From positions 67,701,472 to 67,765,471 of the forward strand of contig OY755237.1 of the NCBI GenBank assembly GCA_963576725.1: DNA of 64,000 nt. The letters are read 5' to 3'. Below, one piece after another: positions 1-10,112 of this stretch (position 1 is the stretch's first letter; each line of letters opens with the position of its first letter). A model generated the notes under the pieces. The model did not search any database. It was not told where the DNA came from and worked only from the letters and a program-made list of their open reading frames with translations. The DNA is from Azorinus chamasolen. Taxonomy: Eukaryota; Mollusca; Bivalvia; Cardiida; Solecurtidae. A program made the translations under genes and the position numbers.

Positions 1-104
1 TTCCTATATATGTTTGCAAACTCGTGAACACGTTTATATGGAATGATATAGGTGTAATTGTACAGGTTCTAGTTTGGTAAACATTTCATGTGATTATACG
101 TCAT

Positions 105-356
105 TTAACCCTTTACCCAATAGCCTGTTTCTAGTTATGGAGACAGGTGGCCACTTAAAGCAGGTTGAAAGTAAAGCAGAATGCGCCTTAAGGCGCATTC
201 TGCTTTACTTTCAGCCTGCTTTAAGCTACCAACTGCTAGGATATAGAAAATATTTCCTATGGTATTTGTTCATGACTATATAAAATTGAACTATTTTCTT
301 CAGTGGAGGAATAAATTAAACACGCTAAAAGCCGCTTCTATCAGGTAAAGGGTTAA
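105..356. mobile_element. P-type TTAA element carrying a T-type hairpin core
   Basis: The element starts TTAACCCTTTAC and ends GTAAAGGGTTAA, so it is bounded by TTAA with CCCTTT-like inverted termini as in piggyBac-like MITEs. Its interior is not the usual P core. Positions about 142-239 form a spacerless palindrome around 190/191 with arms reading AGGTGGCCACTTAAAGCAGG and GTAAAGCAGAATGCGCC, which is the T2-type core. It is therefore either a chimera or a core captured between P termini. Confidence 0.75.
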
Positions 357-561
357 TCTATTCAATATTCATAACGTGATCATTTCTTTCACAGATATTC
401 GTGGTGTAAAGGGGGTATGTTACGATATCAATTCAAGTCACGCTGTTAGGCGTAAGAAATATGAAGATAAACGGGTTTTATGCAAATGCGGCCTAGTAGA
501 AACTGTCTTAAGCAGCCGTTCATTTATTGTGTCACCTGCCGAGAGGCAGTGTATCACTTAG

Positions 562-1035
562 GGATCCCTTTTCCGTCTGTCTGTCTGTCTGTCCGTCACA
601 CTTTCTTTGTTTGGCTGTCATTTCTAAACTAATCGTCATAGAGCTTTCAAATTTCACACATGGAACAAGCATGATGAGAGGAAGTGTTATGCATAAGGAC
701 CACAATCCTAGCATCAAGAGTTATTCCCCTTTTTCATATTTTGTGTCTGGACAATAACTCTTTATCTACTGGTTCAATTGAATTCAAACGTCATATCTTG
801 AACAAGCATGATAAGAGGAAGTGTCATGCACAAGGACCATAACTCTAGCATCAATATTTTTATAGTTATTCCCATTTTTCATATTTTCTTGTCCGGACAA
901 TAACTCTTTATCTACTGGTTCAATTCATTTGAAACTTTACACATGGAACATGCATGATAAGAGGAAGTATCATGCACAAGGGTCATAACTCTAGCATCAT
1001 TATATTTTGAGTTATTTCTCTTTTTTCATATGTTT
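562..1035. repeat. ~140-bp tandem repeat, about three units
   Basis: The phrase AACAAGCATGATRAGAGGAA recurs near 664, 801 and (as AACATGCATGAT) 947, giving periods of about 137 and 146 bp. Each unit also carries TAACTCTTTATCTACTGGTT, CATAACTCTAGCATCA and a TTATTCCCNTTTTTCATAT block. The first unit starts beside a TCTG microsatellite. Short open frames across it are repeat translation. I associate this repeat with bivalve genomes, from memory only. Confidence 0.75.
574..592. repeat. TCTG microsatellite
   Basis: Four to five CTGT/TCTG units lie at the left border of the ~140-bp tandem array. Confidence 0.7.
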
Positions 1036-1284
1036 TTCTTATTATGTTTACAAATACCATTCAGGTTTGTCATGTATATACCATTGTCAACTGCACCATG
1101 TGTGGGTGGGTCACTGGAGGTTTCTTTTAATCCGGTGGGGGACTCATGTACTGCATAGCAATACAATATTAACTTGTTCCCCTTTGTTCTGATTTTCGCA
1201 CTCCAGCATATTAACAGTTTTTGTGTCAGCTGCGAACAGTTGACACATGTGTTCCTCCGAACACTCTTGTTGAATATAGGAGTA

Positions 1285-1440
1285 TTTAAATAATGTGGTT
1301 GCTTAATACAGGGTAAAAGTAATACAGGCAGTTCCTATAGGAGCTTTTTAGTATTACCTTTGACCTGCATTAAGTTACTACCTGCCTTACAAACCAATAA
1401 TTAGACCTGTTTTTGATGGCCGCTTAAGACATGTTCTATT
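1285..1440. mobile_element. degenerate T5-type hairpin element
   Basis: The left arm GGTTGCTTAATACAGGG and right arm CCTGCATTAAGTTACTACC flank a TCCTATAGGA centre. The right side ends GATGGCCGCTTAAGACATG, matching the T5 right end. The left terminus is lost. Confidence 0.55.
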
Positions 1441-1865
1441 TTATATTGGCAAACGTTATTCACCAAAAATGCGCTACATTTGTAGTAAGGCTCATACATG
1501 GTCCGAAAACAAACAAAATAAATCTACAAACACAAAAAACTAAGCTGTTTACGGTTATAATGAAATGTTTACCATATTCAGGTTTTATATATGCATAGTT
1601 TAAAATGTTGAGTAAGAGTCTGTAAAACGTAATGACACATTAAACCCGTTTTAAGCGGTACGCACCTGCACTGGAACTTGCAAACAGTATAGACCCAAAT
1701 CAAAGGGTCCCTATTTGACATTGGACAATAGTTTCGAAAGAAGGCAAAACGTTGCAAGAGATTCCAATTTAAGCAGACATTATTTTTTAAAGCCGGATAA
1801 GGGCTGGAATATATAAATGACTGCTGGTTTGCATTGAAAGTAAAAGCTGAATAATTATGATAGTG

Positions 1866-2041
1866 ATGCGTACCCAAATAGTAAAATCATCATTTCTGCA
1901 TCAAACCCTATGCCGCGACCACTCTTTAGAATCCTCTCAGAGGGACGATTCTAAGGAGTGGTTACAGTATACGGTTTGGGTGGAGAAATAAAGGAGCTAT
2001 TCTTGAAAATGTTTCAATTTACACATCTTATCTGGACCTCT
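1866..2041. mobile_element. H1 palindromic element
   Basis: The core GACCACTCTTTAGAATCCTC is followed by its near-complement, and flanked by CTCCACCAAACCCTA-like arms (here partly changed). The right edge reads ACACATCTTATCTGGACCTC, the recurrent H1 end. It lies 9 bp from the next T3 element. Confidence 0.7.
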
Positions 2042-2050
2042 CACTCTATA

Positions 2051-2258
2051 TACAGTAAAACCTCGATTATCCGAACACTAAAATACGTATTATTATCGAT
2101 CTTTAAGACAGGTGGCAGCTTAATGCATGGTGAAAGTCATGCAGAAAGCTCCTCTAGGAGCTTTCTGCATGACTTTCATCATGCATTTAGCAGCCAACTG
2201 CCTAAAAGGGTCTAAATTCGTTTATAACGAAAATTCGAATAATCGAGATTTTACTGTA
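2051..2258. mobile_element. T3 MITE, full length
   Basis: It starts TACAGTAAAACCTCGATTAT and ends CGAGATTTTACTGTA, giving TA-bounded inverted termini of the pogo/Tc1-mariner kind. The interior is a spacerless palindrome centred in CTCCTCTAGGAG, with arms GGCAGCTTAATGCATGGTGA and GAAAGTCATGCAGAAAGC. The arms disagree at one stem position (GGCAGC against AGCAGCC), giving an A-A mismatch. No coding capacity. Confidence 0.85.
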
Positions 2259-2556
2259 TATATATAGTGAATGCATTTATTTCAATAAAATCTTTTATTG
2301 AAACCATTCATTTGATTGACAACTGAATTAAATTTCTAACCATGAGACGTTTAGATTATATGAAAACACGTTTTATTCAGGAAATGAAATGCCATTTCAA
2401 TATTGCACTCAACAAGCATAAACTGTCAAAATTCTAGATTCTTTTGATAATAAAGACTGCAGATCAGTAATATAAGCGATTAACATAAAAATTCCATATT
2501 TGAAACATTACCCCTAACTATTGTAAGACATCGTGCAGACACACGAAAGCATGTAG

Positions 2557-3172
2557 TGCAGACTCAGACCAAACTCCTCCTAACAGAACAGTTTGATCAG
2601 GGTCTGCACTATTTGCTACTGTGTCAATATATGTTCTCTATGAATATTCATATAAAAAGAATGATGACATCATGAATATGTCCTATATAGGAGCCGTCTG
2701 ATCTGGGTCTACTCTGTTTGGAAAGACGTTGAAAGCAGTAATTATGGAGTAGGGAGTTAAAAATGATAATTATGGTAAATACTATCCAACCTTACAAATG
2801 ATTTGAAAGTGTAGATTGGATATTCGACTACTTAGAGTAAATAGGATATACTCAACGCTTTACTCCATAGATACGCATCCATACGCATTTGCAAGTAGAG
2901 TAGATCCATATCAGACGGACCATGTAGGAGCCATCAGATCAGCGTGTGCTCTGTTTGCTTATGAAATGATATGGCCAAAACTTATTGTGTCCGTTTGCCA
3001 TTATAATAATTAACCTTATCCATATCCATCATCGCATTATTTCATATCAGCTATTTTTACTTGCATTCGATTCGTAACTTATGAAAAACTATTGACTGGG
3101 TGTCAAACAGTTCGGATACTGGCGAGACGCTGAGTAACTCGGCAACTTATCTGGATCCAGGCTGTTAACAAA
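2557..3172. repeat. cluster of decayed P-type hairpin remnants
   Basis: 2557-2612 resembles a P3 core (GCAGACTCAGACCAAACTCC / CAGGGTCTGCACTATTTGC). 2670-2762 is a one-armed P1 half (GGAGCCGTCTGATCTGGGTC). 2893-2972 is a degenerate P1 hairpin (AGAGTAGATCCATATCAGAC). 3092-3172 is P2-like (GAGACGCTGAGTAACTCGGC). No gene is visible. Confidence 0.55.
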
Positions 3173-3212
3173 ATTTTTAATGTGGGTCAGGTTGCGCTTA
3201 GCAGACTAAGTA

Positions 3213-3438
3213 TTAACCATTTCCTTTATGTAAGCGTATTTTCATGCATCTGCAAACAGAGTAGACCCAGATCAGACGGTTCCTATAGGAGCCGTTTGAC
3301 CAGGGTCTGCTCTGTGTGCTTATGGTGTAAAATAGATCTGATTCTACACAGTCTGCCTGAGCCAAAATGCCATGTGTTCTTATTAATATACATGTCGTCA
3401 TTATTTCTTACATGAATATACAACAGGGAAAGGGTTAA
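3213..3438 (+). mobile_element. P1 MITE, full length
   Basis: TTAACCATTTCC at the left and GGGAAAGGGTTAA at the right give a 226-bp TTAA-bounded element. The hairpin AACAGAGTAGACCCAGATCA ... CCAGGGTCTGCTCTG sits in the left third, and a non-palindromic arm with TTTCTTACATGAATAT follows. This is the P1 layout seen throughout the window. Confidence 0.85.
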
Positions 3439-3636
3439 ATAACAATTACCTGAGAAACCTTAGGGCTACTTTATTCCAGTGTGCTACATTGAAGTTTATT
3501 TGATACTGAGAGAGATTATATGACTTTAATTATATTTATTGGTCTCATTTCTCAATAATACACTTATCAAGTTACAAACTTGTTTAACCATCCCAGCGCT
3601 TAGCTGACGTTTTAGAGTGAAACATCCCATGTGTGT

Positions 3637-3859
3637 ATAACCCTTTCCTCCATAAATACGCCTTCTGATGTAATAGTCACTTCTTGAAACCATTGTGATA
3701 AATTGAGCGTTTGCTACTATAGGAGCAAATGCTCTATTTATCACAATGGTTTCAAACTACAAAATTCTAAAATTTTCCTTTTCTCCAGTTAATGCTTCTT
3801 TTCGTTAGATTTATTCAAAGCGGTTGGATCTAAAAATAGCCTATGAGGGAATGGGTTAA
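3637..3859. mobile_element. P4 MITE
   Basis: The left end is TATAACCCTTTCCTCC (TTAA decayed by one base) and the right end GAGGGAATGGGTTAA. The central palindrome GAAACCATTGTGATAAAT ... GCTCTATTTATCACAATGG surrounds GCAAATGCTC. The flank TTCAAAGCGGTTGGATCTAA identifies the P4 family. Confidence 0.8.
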
Positions 3860-3875
3860 ATATAGCGTCCACTCG

Positions 3876-4066
3876 CAGAGGTACAGATAAGATGTGTAAA
3901 TTCAAACATTTTCGTGTATGACTTCTTCATTCCTCCACCAAACCTATAACGTGACCACTATATATAATCGTCTAGAAAAGACGGTTCTATAGAGAATGGT
4001 TACAACATAGGGTTTGATGGAAAATGACGATTTTATCTGAGTACGCATATTTATCTGTTACTCTGC
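3876..4066. mobile_element. H1 palindromic element
   Basis: It begins GCAGAGGTACAGATAAGATG and ends TTTATCTGTTACTCTG, giving imperfect inverted ends. The inner arms read CTCCACCAAACCTATAACGT and ACAACATAGGGTTTGATGG. The central hairpin is partly degraded. Confidence 0.7.
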
Positions 4067-4279
4067 ACTCAGTATGAAAAGCTTAAATTTGCTGAACGAT
4101 TTTTATTAACAACAACTATATAAACCCTATGATATGTGTCTACACTGTTGGTAAATAGCAGTTCATGCGTGTTCCGAATTCAAAGGGTTATGGATCTCTT
4201 TTTTTGTTCTTAGGATGTTGCTTGCTTATGGAACAATGCAGATTTGATTCTAATGACAACCGTTATGTTCCGTTTATCA

Positions 4280-4662
4280 TGTATAAATTGCATCAAGTAT
4301 TTTGTGTTAAAGGCAGGTGGCTGTTCAACCCTTTTCCCTCATACAAACGTGTTTTCACGTATTTGCAAACAGAGTAGACCCAGATCAGACGGCTCCTAGT
4401 GGAGCCGTCTGATCAGGGTCTGCTCTGTTTGCTAATAGAATTTGATAGATCTGTTTCTTTGCTTTCTAGAAAATGTCTACAGTATTCCACCTTCCATATT
4501 TCTTTATAACTATTTTGTTAATGAATATTCAGTAGGTATTGAAATTTGGCCGAAATACTGAACAGATAAAGGGTTAAAACAGCCTTGCTTTAAGCAGTCA
4601 CCTGCCCTTGATACCAACTAATTAACAGAATTTAGTTGCCATTATAGAAAGGGTTTACTGTA
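4280..4662. mobile_element. T2 MITE remnant interrupted by a P1 element
   Basis: The left piece AAAGGCAGGTGGCTG is followed by a P1 element, and then by CTTTAAGCAGTCACCTGCCC and the T2 right end finishing GTTTACTGTA. The P1 lies where the T2 arm normally has GCTTAAAGC, i.e. at its TTAA. The central T2 hairpin is missing, so material was lost during or after insertion. Confidence 0.65.
4324..4577 (+). mobile_element. P1 MITE nested in T2
   Basis: TTCAACCCTTTTCC (first TTAA mutated) to ATAAAGGGTTAA. The hairpin AACAGAGTAGACCCAGATCA / TGATCAGGGTCTGCTCTG is near perfect. The downstream arm carries CCACCTTCCATATTTC and AATGAATATTCAGTAGG, shared with the copy at 9070-9324. Confidence 0.8.
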
Positions 4663-5317
4663 TATCCAGTTGTTAATTCTTACATCAATATTCAAAGTTT
4701 TTTGAATTTAACTATTTCAAAATGCATTTTCACGAAGTGATGAAATGTTATTATGACGTCAATTGCCTTTATTGTTTACGCACAAACACACAAAGATAAT
4801 TCTCTCGCGCGGTGCTTGATTAAGTCATTCTACTTTTAGTAATACACTTGTATTTATAAATTGAAGGTGAAAATGTTGGCGCCCAATACGTCTTAGTTTA
4901 TTGCAGAACATACCAACATATTTATTTGATATGTTAGTTATCAAACCAAACTGCAATTTAGTTAACGCTCAATAACTATATCGAAAAGCATTCAATTGTT
5001 AGACTAAGAGCAAAAAAATGTGCATACGGTTTCTCAATACAACAATATGCACAATTCAATACGCATTGAGTACGTTTCACCGAAATTCATTTAGGACCTG
5101 CCTTAGCGGTGACACATTTAGCCTTGCAAGAGATCTCCAATAGTCTTCTGATGGATATTGAGTGCGTGCTTGGAGTTCTAATCGTCCTCTCTGGTGACAG
5201 AATCCTTCACGGTCCTTACAGTGCAGAGAGGATTATTTGCTAGAGGGGAGGTATAAATATAAAAGTAGTGGAATTTTCTAATTGAGCTTCACTTTGACTC
5301 CTAGTATATTATGGGCG
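4663..5317. other. gap without recognisable gene or MITE
   Basis: AT-rich sequence with no long open frame and none of the recurrent termini. Confidence 0.5.
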
Positions 5318-5505
5318 AGTTTGCAAACAGTTTGGACCCAGATGAGACACCAGGTAATAATATGTCTCATTAGGAGTCGATATGTTTAACCCACGATTAA
5401 CCTGATAGATAAGACTTTGGAAACAGAGTAGACCCAGATCAGACGGCTCCCAATGAGCCGTCTGAGCAGGGTCTACGGTGTTTGCTTATGTAACAGTATA
5501 TATCT
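5318..5505. mobile_element. P2 remnant followed by P1 hairpin
   Basis: 5318-5382 has GCAAACAGTTTGGACCCAGA with a decayed right arm (P2). 5395-5500 has AACAGAGTAGACCCAGATCA ... AGCCGTCTGAGCAGGGTC (P1 core with a shortened loop). Confidence 0.6.
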
Positions 5506-5652
5506 GATTACAAACTTTTGTAAATCTGCAAACTTCCCTTGTTTATGACCACTATAAAACAATGAATAAATAGTCATAAAGTAATTAATTATTGTATAGA
5601 TATTTATGAGGTGTATTGTTATGGGAAGATATGCAAGTATAAGAAGAAAAAT

Positions 5653-5845
5653 CAGAGCTACTGATTAAAGTGCGTACCCAACTACTAAAATCCTCATTTC
5701 TCCACCAAACCCTATACTGTGACCACTCTTTAGAATCGTCTCGTCGAGACGATTCTAAAGACTGGTCACAGTATAAGGTTTGTAGGAGAAATAAAGGAGC
5801 TATTCCTGAAAACGTTTAAATTTACGCATCTTATCTGGACCTCTG
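5653..5845. mobile_element. H1 palindromic element, near full length
   Basis: Ends CAGAGCTACTGATTAAAGTG and TTATCTGGACCTCTG. The core GACCACTCTTTAGAATCGTC with TCGTCGAGACGA at the centre is followed by AAAGACTGGTCACAGTATAA. The stem is near perfect. Confidence 0.8.
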
Positions 5846-6012
5846 GATGATATCTTTCAAGAATATTTAATCAAACAGTAATGTTTGACAGACCATACTA
5901 GCATAGATTGCCGGACATCTAACATAATTATACATGTCTGCAGTGATGTGATGAAACAGTGCGATTGGTTTATTTAAAATGGAAAGAAATTCAGGTATGA
6001 TATTTTATGTTT

Positions 6013-6215
6013 TACAGTAGAACCTTTCTTAAGCCAGAATCAAAAGAGGTTTTATTATGGGGTCTATTAAGACAGGTAGTAGCTTAATGCAGGTAAAAAA
6101 TAATGCAGAAAGCTCCTATGCTTTCTGCATTACTTTTACCCTACATTAAACAACCACCACTTGACTCCTATGTTCAATAAATGAAATGGTCGCTTAGGGC
6201 AGGTTCTTCTGAATT
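6013..6215. mobile_element. T5 MITE
   Basis: Starts TACAGTAGAACCTTTCTTAA. The palindromic core AGACAGGTAGTAGCTTAATG ... TACATTAAACAACCACCACT has its centre partly deleted (GAAAGCTCCTATGCTTTC). It ends with GGTCGCTTAGGGCAGGTTC; the final TA is not clear. Confidence 0.7.
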
Positions 6216-6283
6216 GAATTTATTTGATTGTTAACATATACGCTTCCTGGCAAAGAGGTTAATTTAAATACATTCTTCACATC

Positions 6284-6524
6284 TTAACCGTTTATGTCAT
6301 GATTATTTGTACAATGATTTATGTCTTCATAAAGTATTCATTCACTTAGCTTCTATAATGGCATACATGAAAAAGGGACACGTTAGCCACGCAAGAAACT
6401 GTAGAAACATATCTATATAAATCTTCAAGCAAACAGAGCATACTTGATAAGAAAGGTCCCTGATGGCGCTGTCTGATCTGGGTCTACTCTGTTTGCAAGG
6501 ACATGGAATTGGGTAAACGGTTAA
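6284..6524 (-). mobile_element. P1 MITE, reverse orientation
   Basis: TTAACCGTTTATG to GTAAACGGTTAA. The hairpin lies near the right end: AAGCAAACAGAGCATACTTG ... CTGTCTGATCTGGGTCTACT. Confidence 0.75.
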
Positions 6525-6654
6525 GCTAAATAATATTTCATATGTTGGAAGGGGTATAATATATTGCAAACATATGCACTGCTCATGATATAATATATGA
6601 ACGGCCACGAGAAGTTTGTTTTTCACGGTTGTGCAAAAACAAAAGTGAACCTAG

Positions 6655-6845
6655 AGACCAATAGATAAATGTGCGTATTCAAATACTAAAATCGTCATTT
6701 CTCCACCAACCCCTATTTTGTGACCACTCTTTAGAATCGTCTCAAAGAGACGATTCTAAAGAGTAGTCACAACATAGCGTTTGATGGAGAAATTGGAAGT
6801 TATTCTTGAAAATGTTTTAATTTACGCATCTTATCTGGACCTCTG
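6655..6845. mobile_element. H1 palindromic element
   Basis: GATAAATGTGCGTATTCAAA at the left and TTATCTGGACCTCTG at the right. The central stem GACCACTCTTTAGAATCGTC / GACGATTCTAAAGAGTAGTC has a TCAAAGAGA loop. Confidence 0.8.
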
Positions 6846-6885
6846 ATAGTTCAATGACTGATTGTATTTTTGACCATGGTAGAAA

Positions 6886-7023
6886 CCGTAGAGTCATATT
6901 TATATTGTATTATAAGCAAACAGAGCAGAATTTGATCAGACGGCTCCTACTGGAACCGCCTGACCTGAGTCTACTCTGTTTGCAAAATCGTAGAAGGGCG
7001 TATTTATGGAGTAAAGCGTTAAA
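6886..7023 (-). mobile_element. P1 remnant
   Basis: The hairpin AAGCAAACAGAGCAGAATTT / TGAGTCTACTCTGTTTGC is followed by GGCGTATTTATGGAGTAAAG and GTTAA. The left terminus is not preserved. Confidence 0.6.
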
Positions 7024-7356
7024 CTCAGATGTTAGATACAATCAGGTGCATCTGAATTCAGGTAAATTCATATGCAAATATACGTCAAGTCGGGTTTCGC
7101 AGTATAGTGATTAAAATGAAACTAGAACAATCAATGACAAGGTGATGTCTGGTAACAAGTTTCTTATAGTTATTCAAAATTTCAATTATAATGTAAATTG
7201 CACGCATGTACTTCGTGATTAGCTCAGTATTTGTGTTAATAAATAGGTTGCATTTTCCGTAAAGAGCAGAAAAGACATCATCTGTTAAACAAATATTTCA
7301 CAAACATCTTTAGAGCTAGTAATGAAAGAATTGTTCGATTAACCGTTTGTTTTTAA

Positions 7357-7582
7357 TTAACCCTTTCCGTGTTCTATATTATTTCCAAATTTCAAATACT
7401 TACTGAATATTCATGGACAAAAATGTTATAATGAAATATATAGAAGATTGAACATTGTAGCCAATTTAGAAACAAAAGAAACATGTCTATTAAAATTCAA
7501 AAGTTCCTATAGTAGCCGTCTATTCTTGGTCTACTCTGTTTGTAAATGCGTAAAAATGCGTTTATATGAAGGTAAAGGTTAA
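7357..7582 (-). mobile_element. P1 MITE, one-armed
   Basis: TTAACCCTTTCC to GTAAAGGTTAA. Only the right hairpin arm remains (GTAGCCGTCTATTCTTGGTC, CTACTCTGTTTG). Its right TTAA is also the left TTAA of the next element. Confidence 0.7.
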
Positions 7583-7812
7583 CCATTTCCCCCCGTGAAT
7601 ATTCATGAAAGAAAAACTGACATCAGCAATATCAATTCGATGCATTCTGCTAATGGCGCTTGAACACAGAACGTTCGGATCATGGCAGAATCTGTAGAGT
7701 TACATCTTTATTTTGTCATCAACAAACAGAGCAGACTGCTCGGAGCCGTCTGAACTGGGCCTACTCTGTTTGCAGATGCATAGAAACTCGTATTTGTTGA
7801 GTAAAGGGTTAC
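7579..7812 (-). mobile_element. P1 MITE sharing a TTAA with its neighbour
   Basis: TTAACCATTTCC to GTAAAGGGTTAC. The shortened hairpin AACAAACAGAGCAGACTGCT / CTGAACTGGGCCTACTCTG has lost most of its apical stem. Confidence 0.7.
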
Positions 7813-8114
7813 TCATGAACCAGTTCTTTTCATAACCCATGATATACATGGAATACACAATGCAATCATCGGCATGCGACCTAAGACGATAAATAACTCT
7901 TTAATAATGTATGGACCAAAACGAACGATACAAGAAATTATGACCTGACCTTACTATCAATGAATTATTAAAGTTTGCTACGCATAACTGGATAAACGTC
8001 AATTCTCACACATAAAATGATTGTTTGTACAGTGAAGCCTCTTTAATCTAAATATACATATAAATACAGTAAAAACTCAAGAGTTCGAGTTTATAGTAAT
8101 GAAGAAATGAGACG

Positions 8115-8333
8115 TACAGTAAAACGCCACTAATGCGACCACCATAAAGGGGCATAATTCACAGTGGCAAGGGCAGGTGGTTGCTTAATGCAGGACGAAA
8201 GTTATGCAGAAAGCTCCTATAGGAGCTTTCTGCATAACTTTCGTCCTGCATTAAGCAACCACCTGCTTATGAAAACAGCCATGTTTGTTTAAGTGGTCGC
8301 ATTAAGTGGTCGCATTAGTGGGGGTTTACTGTA
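8115..8333. mobile_element. T4 MITE nested at a TA of T6
   Basis: TACAGTAAAACGCCACTAAT to GGGGGTTTACTGTA. The almost perfect palindrome centred on CTCCTATAGGAG has arms GGTGGTTGCTTAATGCAGG and GACGAAAGTTATGCAGAAAG. Confidence 0.85.
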
Positions 8334-8395
8334 TTTAAGCAGGTGATTGCTTGTTGCAAGATGGAAGGAGTTTTCTGCATGAATTTCGCCCTACA

Positions 8396-8645
8396 TTAAC
8401 CCGTCTCTTGCTGAATTTTAAAATACATTTCGCTTTCTTTACCCATGCCCTATTGTATGATTACATATATCTTCACTGTGTACAAGTATTTCTCTATGCA
8501 ATCACTGCTGTGGAGTGCACTGGTTGCACAATCAACTTGTAAATAGTGCAGACCCTGATGAGACAGCTCCTGCAGGAGCTGTCTCATCTGGGTCTTCACT
8601 ATTTACAGGTAGGTATATTGACGTGATTAGCAAGCGAAGGGTTAA
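8396..8645. mobile_element. P3 MITE nested at a TTAA of the T6 hairpin arm
   Basis: TTAACCCGTCTCTTGCTG to AGCAAGCGAAGGGTTAA. The palindrome AATAGTGCAGACCCTGATGA / CATCTGGGTCTTCACTATT is centred on GCTCCTGCAGGAGC. Host arm bases CGCCCTACA and GCTGCCACTTG flank the two TTAA copies. Confidence 0.85.
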
Positions 8646-8831
8646 GCTGCCACTTGTCCTTACAACTGATAATAGGAATTGTTTTCGTGTTCGAACTATC
8701 GGGGTTTTACTGAAGTATTATAGGTATGTTCTTCATGAATATTTACAAAACAATGATGCAATGTATATAAATAAGCTGTGTATGTATAATGGTAGTATAA
8801 CCATGTCAGAAACTGAATAATCAGATCTATA

Positions 8832-8971
8832 TTAACCCTTCGCTTGCTATTCGCGTCAATATACCTTGCACAGCGACATACTTGTACACAGTGAAAATAT
8901 ATGTAATTATACAACAGGGCATGGGTAAAGAAGGAGAACTGTTTTTTAAAATTCAGCAAGCGAAGGGTTAA
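8832..8971. mobile_element. P3 deletion derivative without hairpin core
   Basis: TTAACCCTTCGCTTGCTATT to AGCAAGCGAAGGGTTAA, 140 bp. The GCACAGCGACATACTTGTAC arm is kept, the central hairpin is missing. A P1 end fragment (GGCTACTCTGTTTGCAAAGG) follows at 8985-9050. Confidence 0.75.
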
Positions 8972-9049
8972 AAAAAAGACCCCGGGAAGCTTTCCAATCT
9001 GAGGCTACTCTGTTTGCAAAGGCGTGAAAGTGCGTCTATATTAGGAAAC

Positions 9050-9399
9050 GTTTTAAAACAGTTGCCAGCTTAACCTTTCCTTCATATAAACGTGTTTTCA
9101 TACATTTGCAAACAGAGTAGACCCGGATCAGATGGATCCTATAGGAGCCGTCTGACTAGGGTCTGCTCTATTTTCTAATGGAATTTCATAGTACTGTTTC
9201 TTTAGTTTCTAAAATGGCTACAGTATTCCACCTTCCATATTTCAGTTTAACTATTTTTGCAATGAATATTCAAAAGGTATTGAAATTTGGAATTAATGTA
9301 GATCTAGAACAGGGAAAGGGTTAATGTAAGCTGAAACTAATGCAGAAAGCATAAACGTTATTCTTTACTAAGAATACGGTTTACAGAGGTTTTACTGTA
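9050..9399. mobile_element. T-type MITE remnant hosting a P1 element
   Basis: CAGTTGCCAGC, then the P1 insert, then TGTAAGCTGAAACTAATGC and the terminus GAGGTTTTACTGTA. Host sequence resumes at the TTAA of the arm motif GCAGCTTAATGCAGG. The left terminus of the host is lost. Confidence 0.7.
9070..9324 (+). mobile_element. P1 MITE with target-site TTAA on both sides
   Basis: TTAACCTTTCCTTC to GGGAAAGGGTTAA. The hairpin AACAGAGTAGACCCGGATCA / CTGACTAGGGTCTGCTCTA is followed by the same long arm as in 4324-4577. Confidence 0.85.
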
Positions 9400-9605
9400 C
9401 AGTGAAACCCCTCTAAACCGGACGCTAAATTTAGCATAAATATCGGTCTTGGATACAGGTGGCAGCTTAATGCAGAGTGAAAGTCATACAGAAAGCTCCT
9501 CTAGGAGCTTTCTGTATGACTTTCACCCTGCATTAAGCAGCCACCTGTCTAAAAGTATCTAAATTCTTCTCTACTAGAATTCCGGTTTAGAGGCGTTTTA
9601 CTGTA
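9398..9605. mobile_element. T1 MITE, full length
   Basis: TACAGTGAAACCCCTCTAAA to GAGGCGTTTTACTGTA. A spacerless palindrome around GCTCCTCTAGGAGC. Its left TA is the same TA that closes the preceding T-type host. Confidence 0.85.
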
Positions 9606-10112
9606 TATGATTTTCAGAAATTAAAAATAAATTCACTTTAACACTTTAGCATATAAAGAAATGAAACATAAGGCCCAACGAGGGAGGTAAGTTATTGGAA
9701 TTCAGTCACAATTGACGGAAAAGGTTGGGATTAAAGTGTATGCAACTGGCTCTCAGAGAATGGAACAGACGAGCAGAGAGAGCCTGTAATGCTGCGGCAT
9801 TGTGCTTACTACTATACACACAAATTGTTCGCTCGGCCAGACACGATAACATTCCTTTTGGATACTCTCAAGCAATACAAGTGGTAGTAAGCGCTGTTCT
9901 TCCACTGAAAATCCTAATATCTTGAGATGGATTAAGGACTTGTTTCCATAGTGACGGATTTTTCTTGAATACTGTATAGTCTTTGCTCTAAGAAAATGGT
10001 TGTAAATGTCATACTAGTATTAACTTTAAGTGCTAACTTGGATACCTGAATCTTCATTCAGAGTAAGTTTAATTTTAATTGAGTGTTACGTCACAGAAAA
10101 CGCTTTCTGTTA

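Larger units (their letters stand above)
8065..8712. mobile_element. T6 MITE containing two nested elements
   Basis: The left end TACAGTAAAAACTCAAGAG with TAGTAATGAAGAAATGAGAC is followed by a T4 insertion, then the core pieces GCAGGTGATTGCTTG and TTTCTGCATGAATTTCGCCC, then a P3 insertion, then GCTGCCACTTGTCC and CGAACTATCGGGGTTTTACT. Removing the two inserts leaves a sequence collinear with the intact T6 at 13280-13488. Confidence 0.8.

Noticed and set aside
1578..1877. 99-codon minus-strand frame
   Set aside because: Part of it lies in hairpin-derived sequence (GTATAGACCCAAATCAAAGG) and the rest has no family resemblance.
3213..3438. P1 hairpins as microRNA precursors
   Set aside because: The fold and the fixed mismatches are suggestive, but there is no expression evidence and copy number is high, so they are annotated as MITEs and the idea is kept as a finding.
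8515..8820. 101-codon frame starting MHWLHNQLVNSADPDETAP
   Set aside because: It reads through a P3 hairpin; the same peptide appears on the other strand at 14477-14659 because that P3 copy is inverted. No coding signal beyond this.
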